Part shown: positions 5,973 through 14,229 of the stretch, piece after piece
How the letters are laid out: each line of letters opens with the position of its first letter
Position numbering within the stretch: the first letter of the stretch is position 1
Assembly (NCBI GenBank): GCA_017504735.1
Contig: JAFVQP010000071.1
Span: 1-14,336, forward strand
From: Clostridia bacterium
GTDB lineage: Bacteria; Bacillota_A; Clostridia; Christensenellales; Borkfalkiaceae
Length of the DNA: 14,336 bases
Direction of reading: 5' to 3'
The notes under the pieces: model-generated
The model's database searches: none
What the model saw: only the letters and a program-made list of their open reading frames with translations
Told to the model about the DNA's origin: nothing
Translations under genes and position numbers: made by a program

Positions 5973-8318
5973 ATGGATTTAATTATCGTAGAGTCGCCTT
6001 CCAAGGCGAAAACTATTTCCAAGTACCTCAAAGGTCAATATCGCGTGGATGCGTCCGCAGGGCACATCCGTGATTTGCCCGTGCACACCTTGGGTGTTGA
6101 CGTAAAGAACAATTACGAACCTAAGTACGTCAATTCCGAAGGGAAAGAGGACGTTATACGCCGTTTGGTAGATGCGACGAAGAAAGCCGATCGCGTTTAC
6201 CTTGCAACCGACCCTGATAGAGAAGGGGAAGCGATTGCTTGGCATTTGCAAACGGTGCTTGGGTTGGATGAACAGGGTAAAAACCGTATCGAGTTTAACG
6301 AAGTTTCCAAAAACGCAATCGAGGCGGCGTTGAAAAATCCTCGTCAAATCAATTACAGCCTCGTTGACGCGCAACAAGCTCGCCGTGTGTTGGATAGATT
6401 GGTGGGGTATAAACTTTCCACCCTCTTAAACCACAAAATTGAGGACAAAAACGGTACGGGTAAGCGCAACCTTTCAGGTGGGCGCGTGCAGTCCGTTGCA
6501 CTCCGTTTGGTGGTAGAACGCGAACGTGAAATTACCGCATTTGTACCCCAAGAATATTGGAATTTGACAGCGGAATTGCAGGATTTACCCAAGCAGTACT
6601 CTCCCTTCAAGGCAATGCTTGAAAAGAAGGGCACGCGCAAGTTTAAACCTTCGTCTGCAGAAGAGACAGCGGCGGTGCTTGCGGCGATTGAGAAGGGGAA
6701 ATTTGTCGTTTCTAAGACGAAAAAATCCATTTTAAAAGCACATGCGCCTGCACCCTTCACCACCAGTTCCTTGCAACAAGACGCATCGACGAAGCTTGGC
6801 TTTACCGCGCCTGAAACGATGACACTTGCGCAACACCTTTACGAAGGTATGGCGACGGAAAACGGTGAACACATCGCATTTATCACCTATATGAGAACGG
6901 ACTCTACCCGTGTTTCTAAGGAAGCGCAGGCAAAGGCGTTGATGCGTATCCGTGAAGTTTACGGTGACGAATATGCGCCTGAAAAACCCAACTACTACGC
7001 GTCGAAAAAGGGCGCGCAGGACGCGCACGAAGCCATCCGTCCTATCGACCTTACCATGACCCCTGACAAGGCGAAAAAGTTGCTTGATAAAAAGCACTAT
7101 TCCTTGTATAAGTTGGTGTACGAGCGTTTCCTTGCTTCGCAAATGGCAGAGGCGAGATACAATAGTATGCAGATGGAAATCGACAACAGCGGTTATATCT
7201 TCAAGGCAAGCGGTAAAGTGATGCTTTTTGCGGGCTTTACGGCGGTATATCAAGACGTAAGCGCGAAGAAGGACGACGAGGATGAAATCAGTTCGGCGAA
7301 ACTTTTACCCGATTTAAACGAAGGGGATATTTTGGACCTTGTTTCTATGCAAAAGGAACAAAAATTCACCAAACCCCCGCTTCGTTATACGGATGCATCG
7401 CTCGTTAAGACGATGGAAGAAAAGGGGATCGGCAGACCTTCCACCTATGCGACCATCATCTCGAAATTGATGCAAAAATACGTTAAAAAAGACGGGAAAT
7501 ATATGTTCCCGACCCCCATTGCGTACGACGTTGTGGATATGTTGCTTGCTTGCTTTGTGGACGTTATGGACGTCGGCTTTACGGCAGGTATGGAAACCCG
7601 CTTGGACGACATCGAAGACGGCGGTGTAGAATGGCGCGAGGTTATCGGCAGTTTCTATCCTGGGTTTGAAAGCAACCTTCGTAAAGCATCCGCTTACGGT
7701 GACACTTTGACCCAAGAGGTTTGCGGTAAGTGCGGACATTTCATGCTTCGTAGAATGGGCAAATTCGGTAAATATCTCGCTTGTTCGAACTATCCCGAAT
7801 GCCAAAATATTTTGAGTGAAAGCAAGGAAGAGCTTTCCGCTGTACGTTGCCCGAAATGCGGGGAAAATATGGTGTATAAGAGCGGTAAGTTTGGCCGTTT
7901 CTTGGCTTGTCCTAGCTATCCCGATTGTAAATCCACCATGTCCATGCCGACGGATGAAGAACCCAAGCTTGCAGGGCTTTGCCCCGAATGTGGGTCTGCG
8001 ATGAGCGTGAGAAAATCCAAACGCGGTAAAGTATATTACAGCTGTTTGGGCTATCCCGATTGTAAATTTATGAGTTGGGATATGCCTACGGGTGAAAAGT
8101 GTCCCTTGTGCGAAACCGCCCTTGTCAAGACGGCGCGCGGTAACGTGAAGTGCAGCAACAAGGATTGTGATTACAAGATAAAAGCGGAAAAACCCGAAAC
8201 GAAGAAGGGAAAATCGATGCCGAAGATGGACGACGGTTTCGAACCGCCTCTTTTGGAAGAACCCATCTACTTCGATTACGACGATGCAGGGTATTTCCCC
8301 GAAGATTTTGAGGAATAA
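5973..8318 (+). CDS. topA: DNA topoisomerase I (type IA)
   Basis: A 781-residue enzyme that relaxes negative supercoils by passing a strand through a 5'-phosphotyrosine break. The TOPRIM domain carries E7 (IIVESPSKAKTISKYL) and the metal-binding DPDRE (80-84). The active-site tyrosine is Y306 in FITYMRTDSTRVS, with R308 beside it. GRPSTYATIISKLMQ marks the end of the core. Four C-terminal four-cysteine zinc ribbons follow (about 585-725), starting CGKCG, CPKCG, CPECG and CPLCE, then an acidic tail. Length and order are normal. AAGGAT lies 7 nt before the ATG. An A6T6 tract and short spacer separate it from dprA. The stop is 2 bases before trmFO. Confidence 0.98.
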   Translation: MDLIIVESPSKAKTISKYLKGQYRVDASAGHIRDLPVHTLGVDVKNNYEPKYVNSEGKEDVIRRLVDATKKADRVYLATDPDREGEAIAWHLQTVLGLDEQGKNRIEFNEVSKNAIEAALKNPRQINYSLVDAQQARRVLDRLVGYKLSTLLNHKIEDKNGTGKRNLSGGRVQSVALRLVVEREREITAFVPQEYWNLTAELQDLPKQYSPFKAMLEKKGTRKFKPSSAEETAAVLAAIEKGKFVVSKTKKSILKAHAPAPFTTSSLQQDASTKLGFTAPETMTLAQHLYEGMATENGEHIAFITYMRTDSTRVSKEAQAKALMRIREVYGDEYAPEKPNYYASKKGAQDAHEAIRPIDLTMTPDKAKKLLDKKHYSLYKLVYERFLASQMAEARYNSMQMEIDNSGYIFKASGKVMLFAGFTAVYQDVSAKKDDEDEISSAKLLPDLNEGDILDLVSMQKEQKFTKPPLRYTDASLVKTMEEKGIGRPSTYATIISKLMQKYVKKDGKYMFPTPIAYDVVDMLLACFVDVMDVGFTAGMETRLDDIEDGGVEWREVIGSFYPGFESNLRKASAYGDTLTQEVCGKCGHFMLRRMGKFGKYLACSNYPECQNILSESKEELSAVRCPKCGENMVYKSGKFGRFLACPSYPDCKSTMSMPTDEEPKLAGLCPECGSAMSVRKSKRGKVYYSCLGYPDCKFMSWDMPTGEKCPLCETALVKTARGNVKCSNKDCDYKIKAEKPETKKGKSMPKMDDGFEPPLLEEPIYFDYDDAGYFPEDFEE

Positions 8319-8320
8319 GT

Positions 8321-9634
8321 ATGAAAGCAAATAAAGTGCTGATTGTCGGCGGCGGTTTGGCTGGCAGTGAGGCGGCGTATTATCTCGCTTCCCGCGGCAT
8401 TGAAACCACCCTCGTTGAAATGAAGCCGAAAAAATTTACCCCTGCCCATGAAAACGAGGGGTATGGCGAGTTGGTTTGTTCTAACTCGTTAAAAAGTAAT
8501 GATTTTTACGCCAACGCTTGCGGATTATTGAAGGAAGAGATGCGTATGCTTGGCTCGATGATTATCGAGGCGGCGGATGCAACAAAAGTGCCCGCAGGCG
8601 CGGCGTTGGCAGTGGATAGAGAAAAATTCACCGCATATATCACGGAAAAATTAAAAACTTGTCCCAACCTTACCCTTATTTCCGATGAGGTGACCAGTGT
8701 GCCTGATACGGAAAAGGAAGGGGGCAGGTATGTGATCATTGCGACGGGGCCCCTTACCTCGGATGCATTGAGCGAGGATATCGCGCGTTTGTTTGGCGGT
8801 GGATTGCATTTCTACGATGCATCCGCGCCGATTATTTCCGCAGAGAGCGTGGACATGAGTTGCGCTTTTACAGGGGATAGATACGGCAAGGGTACGGGGG
8901 ATTATATCAATTGCCCGATGAACAAGGAAGAATATTACGCCTTCGTTGACGAGCTGCTTGCGGCGGAAAAGGCGCACTTGCACGAGTTTGAAAAAGGTGA
9001 AATTTTCGAGGGCTGTATGCCCATTGAGGTAATGGCGTCGCGCGGCAGGGATACCTTGCGTTACGGCACCTTAAAACCCGTGGGGCTTTTTGATGAAGAT
9101 GGAAAACGTCCTTATGCGGTGTTACAGCTTCGCAAGGAAAATACGGCGGGCAGTACCTACAATCTCGTTGGCTTTCAAACAAATTTAAAGTTCCCCGAAC
9201 AAAAACGTGTCTTTTCGATGATTCCTGCTTTGAAGAATGCAGAATTTTTACGCTACGGTGTAATGCACAGAAATACGTATATTCAGTCGCCTGATGTTTT
9301 AAATCGTAATTTTTCGGTTAAGAATAATCAAAGGTTGTTTTTCGCAGGGCAGATTACGGGTGTGGAAGGCTATGTGGAAAGCGCGGCAAGCGGCTTGCTT
9401 GCGGCAATCCATATCGCGGATGAAATTTTGGAAAGACCCACCCATGTATTTGATGAACGCACGGTTTGCGGTGCGTTGGAAACGCATATTTCTACCCTCA
9501 CGAAGGATTTTCAACCGATGAACGCCAACTTTGGTATTCTTGCGCCGATGCCTATGCGTATCCGTGATAAAAAGGAAAGGTACCGCGCATTAGCGGAGAG
9601 GGCGATTCAAACGATACAGGACATGAGGAGTTAA
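8321..9634 (+). CDS. trmFO: tRNA m5U54 methyltransferase, folate-dependent
   Basis: A 437-residue flavoprotein that makes ribothymidine at position 54 of tRNA, using methylenetetrahydrofolate as carbon donor and FAD/NAD(P)H as reductant. The N-terminal dinucleotide-binding motif is GGGLAGSEAAYYL (10-22). The two functional cysteines known from the Bacillus enzyme are present: C53 in ELVCSNSLKSN and C232 in EGCMPIEVMASRG. The FAD-closing block FAGQITGVEGYVESAASGLLA lies near 341-361. Full length. It starts 2 bases after topA with a GAGG site inside the topA end, so translation is likely coupled. Confidence 0.97.
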   Translation: MKANKVLIVGGGLAGSEAAYYLASRGIETTLVEMKPKKFTPAHENEGYGELVCSNSLKSNDFYANACGLLKEEMRMLGSMIIEAADATKVPAGAALAVDREKFTAYITEKLKTCPNLTLISDEVTSVPDTEKEGGRYVIIATGPLTSDALSEDIARLFGGGLHFYDASAPIISAESVDMSCAFTGDRYGKGTGDYINCPMNKEEYYAFVDELLAAEKAHLHEFEKGEIFEGCMPIEVMASRGRDTLRYGTLKPVGLFDEDGKRPYAVLQLRKENTAGSTYNLVGFQTNLKFPEQKRVFSMIPALKNAEFLRYGVMHRNTYIQSPDVLNRNFSVKNNQRLFFAGQITGVEGYVESAASGLLAAIHIADEILERPTHVFDERTVCGALETHISTLTKDFQPMNANFGILAPMPMRIRDKKERYRALAERAIQTIQDMRS

Positions 9635-9637
9635 GTT

Positions 9638-10249
9638 ATGGAATTTAGAGGTACAACCATTTGCGCAGTAAAGCGTAACGGCGTGACGGCGATTGCCGGC
9701 GACGGTCAAGTGACGATGGGTGAATCGATTATTTTTAAAAACACGGCGGTAAAGGTGCGCCGCATCTTTGGCGGTAAAGTGATTTTGGGCTTTGCCGGTT
9801 CGGTAACGGACGCATTTGCTTTAACCGAACGTTTTGAGGGGATGCTCAATAAGTTTGGCGGCAATTTGATGCGTTCCGCGGTGGAACTTGCGGAGCTTTG
9901 GCGCAGTGATAAAATTGGTAGAAAGTTAGATGCCATGTTGATTACGGCTGACGAAAGCACCCTTTTGATTATTTCGGGTACGGGTGAGGTAATCGAGCCC
10001 GACGAAGGCATTTGCGCCATCGGCAGCGGTGGTAATTATGCCCTTGCGGCTGCGCGTGCATTGTACAAGGAAACGGACTACGATGCGGAAACGATTGCGA
10101 AAAAAGCTTTGAAAATTGCATCTGAAATTTGTGTTTTCACCAACGATAATATTCGTTGTGAAACAGTGGGCGAATTGGCTGTGAACGCAACCCTGCCCCC
10201 TGCGGATGAGAAAAAATCTCGTGCAAAACGCACGAAAAAGGAGGATTAA
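9638..10249 (+). CDS. hslV: HslV (ClpQ) protease subunit
   Basis: A 203-residue proteasome-like N-terminal nucleophile peptidase, the double-hexamer core of HslUV. The predicted cleavage of a 5-residue leader (MEFRG) exposes T6-T7; D22 in AGDGQ and K39 in VKVRR match the catalytic Asp and Lys. The block [16 protein letters not shown] is intact. Unlike Bacillus ClpQ, there is no serine near the start, so it should be a classic threonine protease. The C-terminus carries a Lys/Arg-rich extension (about 187-203) longer than in the E. coli protein. GAGGAG lies just before the ATG; trmFO ends 3 bases upstream. Confidence 0.96.
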   Translation: MEFRGTTICAVKRNGVTAIAGDGQVTMGESIIFKNTAVKVRRIFGGKVILGFAGSVTDAFALTERFEGMLNKFGGNLMRSAVELAELWRSDKIGRKLDAMLITADESTLLIISGTGEVIEPDEGICAIGSGGNYALAAARALYKETDYDAETIAKKALKIASEICVFTNDNIRCETVGELAVNATLPPADEKKSRAKRTKKED

Positions 10250-10250
10250 T

Positions 10251-11561
10251 ATGGATTTATCCCCCAAGCAAATCGTATATAGATTAGATAGATATATCAT
10301 CGGGCAAGACGAGGCGAAAAAGGCGGTGGCAATCGCACTTAGAAACCGTTATAGAAGGGCGCAGCTTCCTCAGGAAATCCGTGAGGAAATTACACCCAAA
10401 AACATCATCATGAAAGGCCCTACGGGCGTTGGTAAAACGGAAATTGCCCGTCGTTTGGCAAAGCTTGTGAAAGCGCCTTTTGTAAAAGTGGAAGCGACGA
10501 AATATACCGAGGTTGGTTACGTTGGTAAAGACGTTGAGGGTATGATCCGTGACTTGGCGGAATGTGCTTACCGTCTTGTGAAAACGGAAAAGGAAGAAGA
10601 GGTAAAATCTCGCGCGACGTCCGCGGCGGAAAAACGTATTTTGCGTTTGCTTGTCGAAGCGAAGAAGGACGAAAAGGGCGACACGGCGAAAGAAGTGTTC
10701 GAGGCGGAGCTGTTAAGCGGCTTGCGTAATGGCGCGTACGATAACTTTATGATTGAGATGGAAGTAATCGATGTTCCTCAACAGCCTATGGAATTGATGC
10801 CCGGCGCGGCGGCGATTTCCATCGGTAATATTTTCGGGGATATGTTCCCTCAAAAGAAGAAAAAACGCCGTTTGTCGGTAAGAGAGGCGTTTGAAATTGC
10901 ACTCGCGGAAGAATCGGATAAACTCGTGGATGAAGATGCAATCAAGGCGGAAGCCCTTTACCGTGCGGAAAACGACGGTATTGTTTTCATTGATGAAATC
11001 GACAAAATCGCAGGCAAAGGCAATCGCAACGGCGCCGACGTTTCTCGTGAGGGTGTACAGCGTGATATTTTGCCCATTGTAGAAGGTTCGACCGTGGTGA
11101 CGAAGTACGGTCCCATTAAGACGGACTTCATTTTGTTCATTGCGGCGGGCGCGTTCCACGTTGCGGCGATTGAGGATTTAATTCCTGAACTTCAAGGGCG
11201 TTTCCCCGTATCGGTAGAATTGCACAGCTTGACGAAAGAAGATTTTGTGAAAATTTTAACGGAAACGGAAAATTCTCTCGTGTTCCAGTACAGCAAATTG
11301 CTTGGCGTGGATAACATCGACTTGCAATTTGACGAAGGTGCGATTGAACGCATTGCAGAGGTGGCGGTAGAGCTCAACTTAACTGCTGAGGATATCGGTG
11401 CAAGAAGATTGCACACGGTTATGGAATACCTGCTTGAGGATATTTCCTTTAACGCAGGTGGTGATTATCCTACGTTTACCTTAAACATTGACCGTAAGTA
11501 TGTAGATGAGCATTTGCAGAAGCTCACGGGGGATAGAAATCTCAAAAAATATATCTTGTAA
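10251..11561 (+). CDS. hslU: HslU (ClpY) AAA+ unfoldase subunit
   Basis: A 436-residue ATPase that unfolds substrates and feeds them to HslV. Walker A GPTGVGKT (56-63), the pore-loop region EATKYTEVGYVGKDVE, a central I domain (about 100-230, slightly compact), Walker B IVFIDE (ending E249), sensor ELQGRFPV, and the C-terminal KKYIL that docks into HslV are all visible. I chose the ATG at 10251 because AAAGGAGG (10237-10244) precedes it and the protein then begins MDLSPKQIVYRLDRYIIGQD as in the family. An in-frame ATG at 10206 would add 15 residues within hslV and lacks a site. The gene starts 1 base after the hslV stop, a coupled pair. Confidence 0.97.
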   Translation: MDLSPKQIVYRLDRYIIGQDEAKKAVAIALRNRYRRAQLPQEIREEITPKNIIMKGPTGVGKTEIARRLAKLVKAPFVKVEATKYTEVGYVGKDVEGMIRDLAECAYRLVKTEKEEEVKSRATSAAEKRILRLLVEAKKDEKGDTAKEVFEAELLSGLRNGAYDNFMIEMEVIDVPQQPMELMPGAAAISIGNIFGDMFPQKKKKRRLSVREAFEIALAEESDKLVDEDAIKAEALYRAENDGIVFIDEIDKIAGKGNRNGADVSREGVQRDILPIVEGSTVVTKYGPIKTDFILFIAAGAFHVAAIEDLIPELQGRFPVSVELHSLTKEDFVKILTETENSLVFQYSKLLGVDNIDLQFDEGAIERIAEVAVELNLTAEDIGARRLHTVMEYLLEDISFNAGGDYPTFTLNIDRKYVDEHLQKLTGDRNLKKYIL

Positions 11562-11571
11562 AAACAATGGA

Positions 11572-11683
11572 TATGCGTCGTAATACTTCGTCAAGCTTAC
11601 GTTTTCCTTTGGTCACGTACGCCTAGTACGCTCCCTGCAGGAAAGCCACGCTTTCCTTGTCTTACTCGCATCTACATTGTTTT
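11572..11683 (+). repeat. Intergenic repeat, copy 1
   Basis: This 112-bp sequence aligns without gaps to 11721-11832, with 7 differences. It contains a 7-bp hairpin GGAAAGC-CAC-GCTTTCC (11640-11656), the small palindrome CGTAC-GCCTA-GTACG, and imperfect inverted ends (ACAATG--ATGCG at 11564 onward against CGCAT--ACATTG at 11668-11679). It starts 10 bases after hslU. There is no T-tract, so it is not a classic terminator. It resembles short dispersed repeats I associate with Clostridia intergenic regions, but I cannot verify that here. Confidence 0.8.
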
Positions 11684-11720
11684 TGGGTGGTAGCACTTTA
11701 ACGGCGAAAAACTAAAAAAG

Positions 11721-11832
11721 TATGCGTCGTAATACTTCGTCGAGCTTGCGTTTTCCTTTGGTTACGTACGCCTAGTACGCTCTCTGCAGGAAATCCGCGC
11801 TTTCCTTGTCTTACTCGCATCTGCATTGTTTT
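11721..11832 (+). repeat. Intergenic repeat, copy 2
   Basis: Direct second copy, start-to-start distance 149 bp. The hairpin stem here (11789-11805) is partly broken by G to T in the left arm and an A to G in the loop. The stretch following each copy is also related (GGT---ACTT-AAC), so the duplicated unit may be the full 149 bp. The remaining bases to 11890 hold the hisS ribosome binding site; no clear promoter is seen. Confidence 0.8.
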
Positions 11833-11890
11833 AAGCAGGTTATACTTCAACAACAAAAATTTGAATAAAAACGAAAAATAGGAAGAAAAT

Positions 11891-13141
11891 ATGATTAACA
11901 TTCCCAAGGGGACAAAGGACGTTTTGCCCCAAGATTCTTACAAATGGCAATATGTAGAAGGTATGGCGCGTGAAGTTGCCCAGCTTTTTAACATCAAAGA
12001 AATCCGTACGCCCACGTTTGAACACACCGAGCTGTTTCAACGCGGTGTGGGGGATACCACGGATATCGTAACGAAGGAAATGTACACCTTTAAGGATAAA
12101 GGCGACCGTTCGATCACCTTGAAGCCCGAAGGGACGGCAGGTGTTGCTCGTTCTTTCTTGGAAAACGGTATGGCAAACGGTGTTTTGCCTGCAAAAATGT
12201 ACTACATCATTCCTGCATTCCGTTACGAACGTCCGCAAGCAGGACGCTTGCGTGAATTCCACCAATTTGGGGTGGAAGTGTACGGCTCCGCCTCGGCGCA
12301 AACGGATGCGGAAGTTATTTTGACGGCGGACACGTTGTTGAAAAAGCTTGGGCTTAAGATTAAGTTGTATCTTAACTCGATTGGTTGTCCTACCTGCCGT
12401 GCGGCGTACAACAAGGCGCTTAAGGATTTCTTTGCCCCTCACTTGGACGAGCTTTGCGCTGATTGCAAAAACCGTTTTGAGAAAAATCCCTTGCGTTTAT
12501 TGGATTGCAAAGAAGAAAATTGTAAAAAAATCAATGCGGATGCGCCGAAAATTTTAGATTATCTTTGCGAGGAGTGCAGTGCGCATTTTGAAGAAGTAAA
12601 GGCTTGCTTGACCCTTGCGGGCGTTGAATATGAAATTGACCCTCGTATCGTGCGTGGGTTGGATTACTACACGAGAACGGTGTTCGAGTTTGTTTCCACC
12701 TCGATCGGTGCGCAGGGTACGGTGTGCGGCGGCGGTAGATACGACGCTTTGATTGAACAGCTTGGCGGGAAACCTACCCCTGCGGTTGGGTATGCGGCTG
12801 GTATCGAGCGTTTGCTGATGGTAATGGAACAAACGGGTGTGGAAATCCCCGGGGCGTCCGTTCCTACCGTGTATATCGCAGGTATGGATGCGGATTGCCG
12901 TAAAAAAGCCTTTGCGCTGGCATCAGAATTGCGTTTGAACGGTGTAAATGCGGAAGTGGATTTGATGGAACGTTCGGTAAAAGCGCAGTTTAAATATGCG
13001 GACAAGCTTGGTGCAAAATACGTTGCTGTGATCGGCGGTAACGAGCTTGCGGAAGGCAAAGCAAACGTAAAATGCATGGCAAACGGCGAAAGTGAGTCGG
13101 TGGCATTTGAAGATATGGTTACATATTTTCAAGGAAAATAA
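11891..13141 (+). CDS. hisS: Histidyl-tRNA synthetase
   Basis: A 416-residue class II aminoacyl-tRNA synthetase that charges tRNA-His. It shows TLKPEGTAG (76-84), motif 2 FRYERPQAGRLREFHQ (110-125), the histidine-specific RGLDYYTRT (255-263) and GGGRYDAL (280-287), and an anticodon-binding C-terminal domain. The insertion between them has paired cysteines (166/169, 189/192, 206/211, 226/229), as in many clostridial HisRS proteins. AGGAAG (11880-11885) is 5 nt before the ATG. Length is normal. It is followed at 12 bases by trxA. No recognisable T-box leader precedes it; the upstream gap is filled by the two repeats. Confidence 0.97.
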   Translation: MINIPKGTKDVLPQDSYKWQYVEGMAREVAQLFNIKEIRTPTFEHTELFQRGVGDTTDIVTKEMYTFKDKGDRSITLKPEGTAGVARSFLENGMANGVLPAKMYYIIPAFRYERPQAGRLREFHQFGVEVYGSASAQTDAEVILTADTLLKKLGLKIKLYLNSIGCPTCRAAYNKALKDFFAPHLDELCADCKNRFEKNPLRLLDCKEENCKKINADAPKILDYLCEECSAHFEEVKACLTLAGVEYEIDPRIVRGLDYYTRTVFEFVSTSIGAQGTVCGGGRYDALIEQLGGKPTPAVGYAAGIERLLMVMEQTGVEIPGASVPTVYIAGMDADCRKKAFALASELRLNGVNAEVDLMERSVKAQFKYADKLGAKYVAVIGGNELAEGKANVKCMANGESESVAFEDMVTYFQGK

Positions 13142-13153
13142 GGAGGAAATGGT

Positions 13154-13477
13154 ATGGTAAAGTATGTAAATGCGGAAACTTTGGAGGAATTGATTGCAAA
13201 TACCGATAAAACGGTGTATTGCGATTTTTGGGCAAGCTGGTGCGGCCCCTGCCGTATGCTTGCGCCTGTATTTGAAGAAATTTCCGATAACTACGAGGAG
13301 AAAGCAATTTTTGTAAAGATTGATATCGATGAAGAGGATAGTGAGCCTGCTGCAATTAAGTACGGTATTACTTCTATCCCCAACATCATCGCGTTTAAGG
13401 GTGGGAAACCCGTGGACAACAGCCTTGGGTTTGTGCCTCAAGCAATGTTGGAAAAATTTGTAGAGAAGAATTTGTAA
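13154..13477 (+). CDS. trxA: Thioredoxin
   Basis: A 107-residue thioredoxin fold with the redox motif WCGPC (active cysteines C30 and C33), D24 before it, and the cis-proline P76 in TSIPNII. It reduces protein disulfides in the cytoplasm, recharged by thioredoxin reductase, which is not in this window. An additional cysteine, C23, sits close to the active site. GGAGG precedes the start; the gap to hisS is 12 bases, and a strong terminator follows. Confidence 0.96.
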   Translation: MVKYVNAETLEELIANTDKTVYCDFWASWCGPCRMLAPVFEEISDNYEEKAIFVKIDIDEEDSEPAAIKYGITSIPNIIAFKGGKPVDNSLGFVPQAMLEKFVEKNL

Positions 13478-13491
13478 GCATTTTGCATAAT

Positions 13492-13522
13492 AAAAAGAGC
13501 CGTGTAAAACGGCTCTTTTTTT
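13492..13522 (+). terminator. Intrinsic terminator after trxA
   Basis: AAAAAGAGCCGT (13492-13503) pairs perfectly with ACGGCTCTTTTT (13509-13520) around a 5-nt loop, followed by more T. This ends the hisS-trxA unit. Confidence 0.9.
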
Positions 13523-13571
13523 AGTTTTTACCGATTTTTATGTCAAAAGCAACAAGTATATATTAAATGTA

Positions 13572-13596
13572 AACCAAAGTTGCGCTTTTTTTGGTT
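13572..13596. promoter_or_regulatory. Inverted repeat next to the XRE promoter
   Basis: AACCAAA (13572-13578) and TTTGGTT (13590-13596) form an inverted repeat that overlaps the -35 box of the following promoter. It could be an operator for the regulator it precedes. Confidence 0.3.
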
Positions 13597-13623
13597 GAAA
13601 ATACCTTATTATGGGTGTATAAT
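13595..13623 (+). promoter_or_regulatory. Sigma-A promoter of the membrane XRE gene
   Basis: TTGAAA (13595-13600) and TATAAT (13618-13623) are separated by exactly 17 bp. The expected start is near 13630. Confidence 0.75.
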
Positions 13624-13652
13624 GATATCAATAAAACAAGTGAGGTAAAAGT

Positions 13653-14111
13653 ATGACAATAGGAAATAGAATTGTTTCGTTGAGAAAAGAACGGCAATTT
13701 TCACAAGAGGAAATTGCGGACAAAATAGGCGTATCAAGACAGTCCGTTTCAAAGTGGGAAACTGACGCTTGCGCGCCCGATGCTTATAATTTAATAGCGT
13801 TGGCAAATGTTCTCAATACTAGCGTGGAATATATTGTTACGGGCGAAAGGGGTGCAGAGTCAAAACCGCAAACGAATAAAGAGTCGGTTAAAGTAAAAGA
13901 TTTGGCGATTTTAGGGTTTATACTTTTGGTCGGTGGTTTTATTATGGCATTCCTTGGTATGTTTTTACATGAAATTTGGTGTATCATCGGTGCATATATT
14001 GCAACAACCGGCATAATTTTCGCGCTTGTAAGAAAAAAGAAAACCTTTTGTATAGTGTTTTCTATCATGGCAGTTCTTATCATTGTAACGGTATTACTAC
14101 TTACATTATAA
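13653..14111 (+). CDS. Membrane-anchored XRE-family regulator
   Basis: A 152-residue protein. Residues 1-66 are an XRE helix-turn-helix domain (QEEIADKIGVSRQSVSKWE is the DNA-binding core). After a short polar linker there are three hydrophobic helices (about 87-108, 111-130 and 133-152), with basic RKKK between the last two, so the DNA-binding part is cytoplasmic and tethered to the membrane. This arrangement is common in Firmicutes; the genes controlled are usually unknown. GAGG (13642-13645) is 7 nt before the ATG. It has its own promoter and follows the trxA terminator. The stop overlaps a 14-bp direct repeat of the trxA terminator arm. Confidence 0.85.
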   Translation: MTIGNRIVSLRKERQFSQEEIADKIGVSRQSVSKWETDACAPDAYNLIALANVLNTSVEYIVTGERGAESKPQTNKESVKVKDLAILGFILLVGGFIMAFLGMFLHEIWCIIGAYIATTGIIFALVRKKKTFCIVFSIMAVLIIVTVLLLTL

Positions 14112-14164
14112 CGGCTCTTTTTTCATTTCAACGCATACCTGGGTGGGGGGAACGGTAAAAATGG

Positions 14165-14198
14165 AAACATCCGACGGGGGAGGTCCCGTCGGATGTTT
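14165..14198 (-). terminator. Terminator of the minus-strand rubrerythrin gene
   Basis: A perfect 14-bp stem (14165-14178 with 14185-14198) with a 6-nt loop. On the minus strand it is followed by TTTCCATTTTT-like sequence and lies about 31 bases after the rubrerythrin stop. On the plus strand the T-tract is poor. Confidence 0.8.
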
Positions 14199-14229
14199 AA
14201 GTTATAATAAGGGATAGATGTGTGAGCAA

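Noticed and set aside
7314..8330. 338-codon minus-strand open frame opposite topA
   Set aside because: A shadow of the topA reading frame; composition is typical of antisense translation and no family is recognisable.
10206..10250. Upstream in-frame ATG for hslU, adding 15 residues
   Set aside because: It lies inside hslV, has no ribosome binding site and adds residues absent from the HslU family. The ATG at 10251 has AAAGGAGG at proper spacing.
11685..11696. GGGTGGTAGCAC resembling the T-box GGGTGG-AC core upstream of hisS
   Set aside because: The rest of the T-box sequence does not match, no specifier stem or terminator follows, and it lies between two repeat copies. I do not call a T-box.
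11572..11832. Repeat pair as a possible CRISPR array
   Set aside because: Only two long 112-bp copies, no short spacers and no cas genes.
11698..11907. 69-codon minus-strand open frame across repeat copy 2 and the hisS start
   Set aside because: Its protein is mostly a translation of the repeat, with no ribosome binding site and overlap with the hisS start.
14124..14164. CGCATACCTGG and CGCGTACCTGG as a repeat pair around the rubrerythrin terminator
   Set aside because: The match is short (10 of 11) and the second copy is rubrerythrin coding sequence; likely chance or a small decayed duplication.
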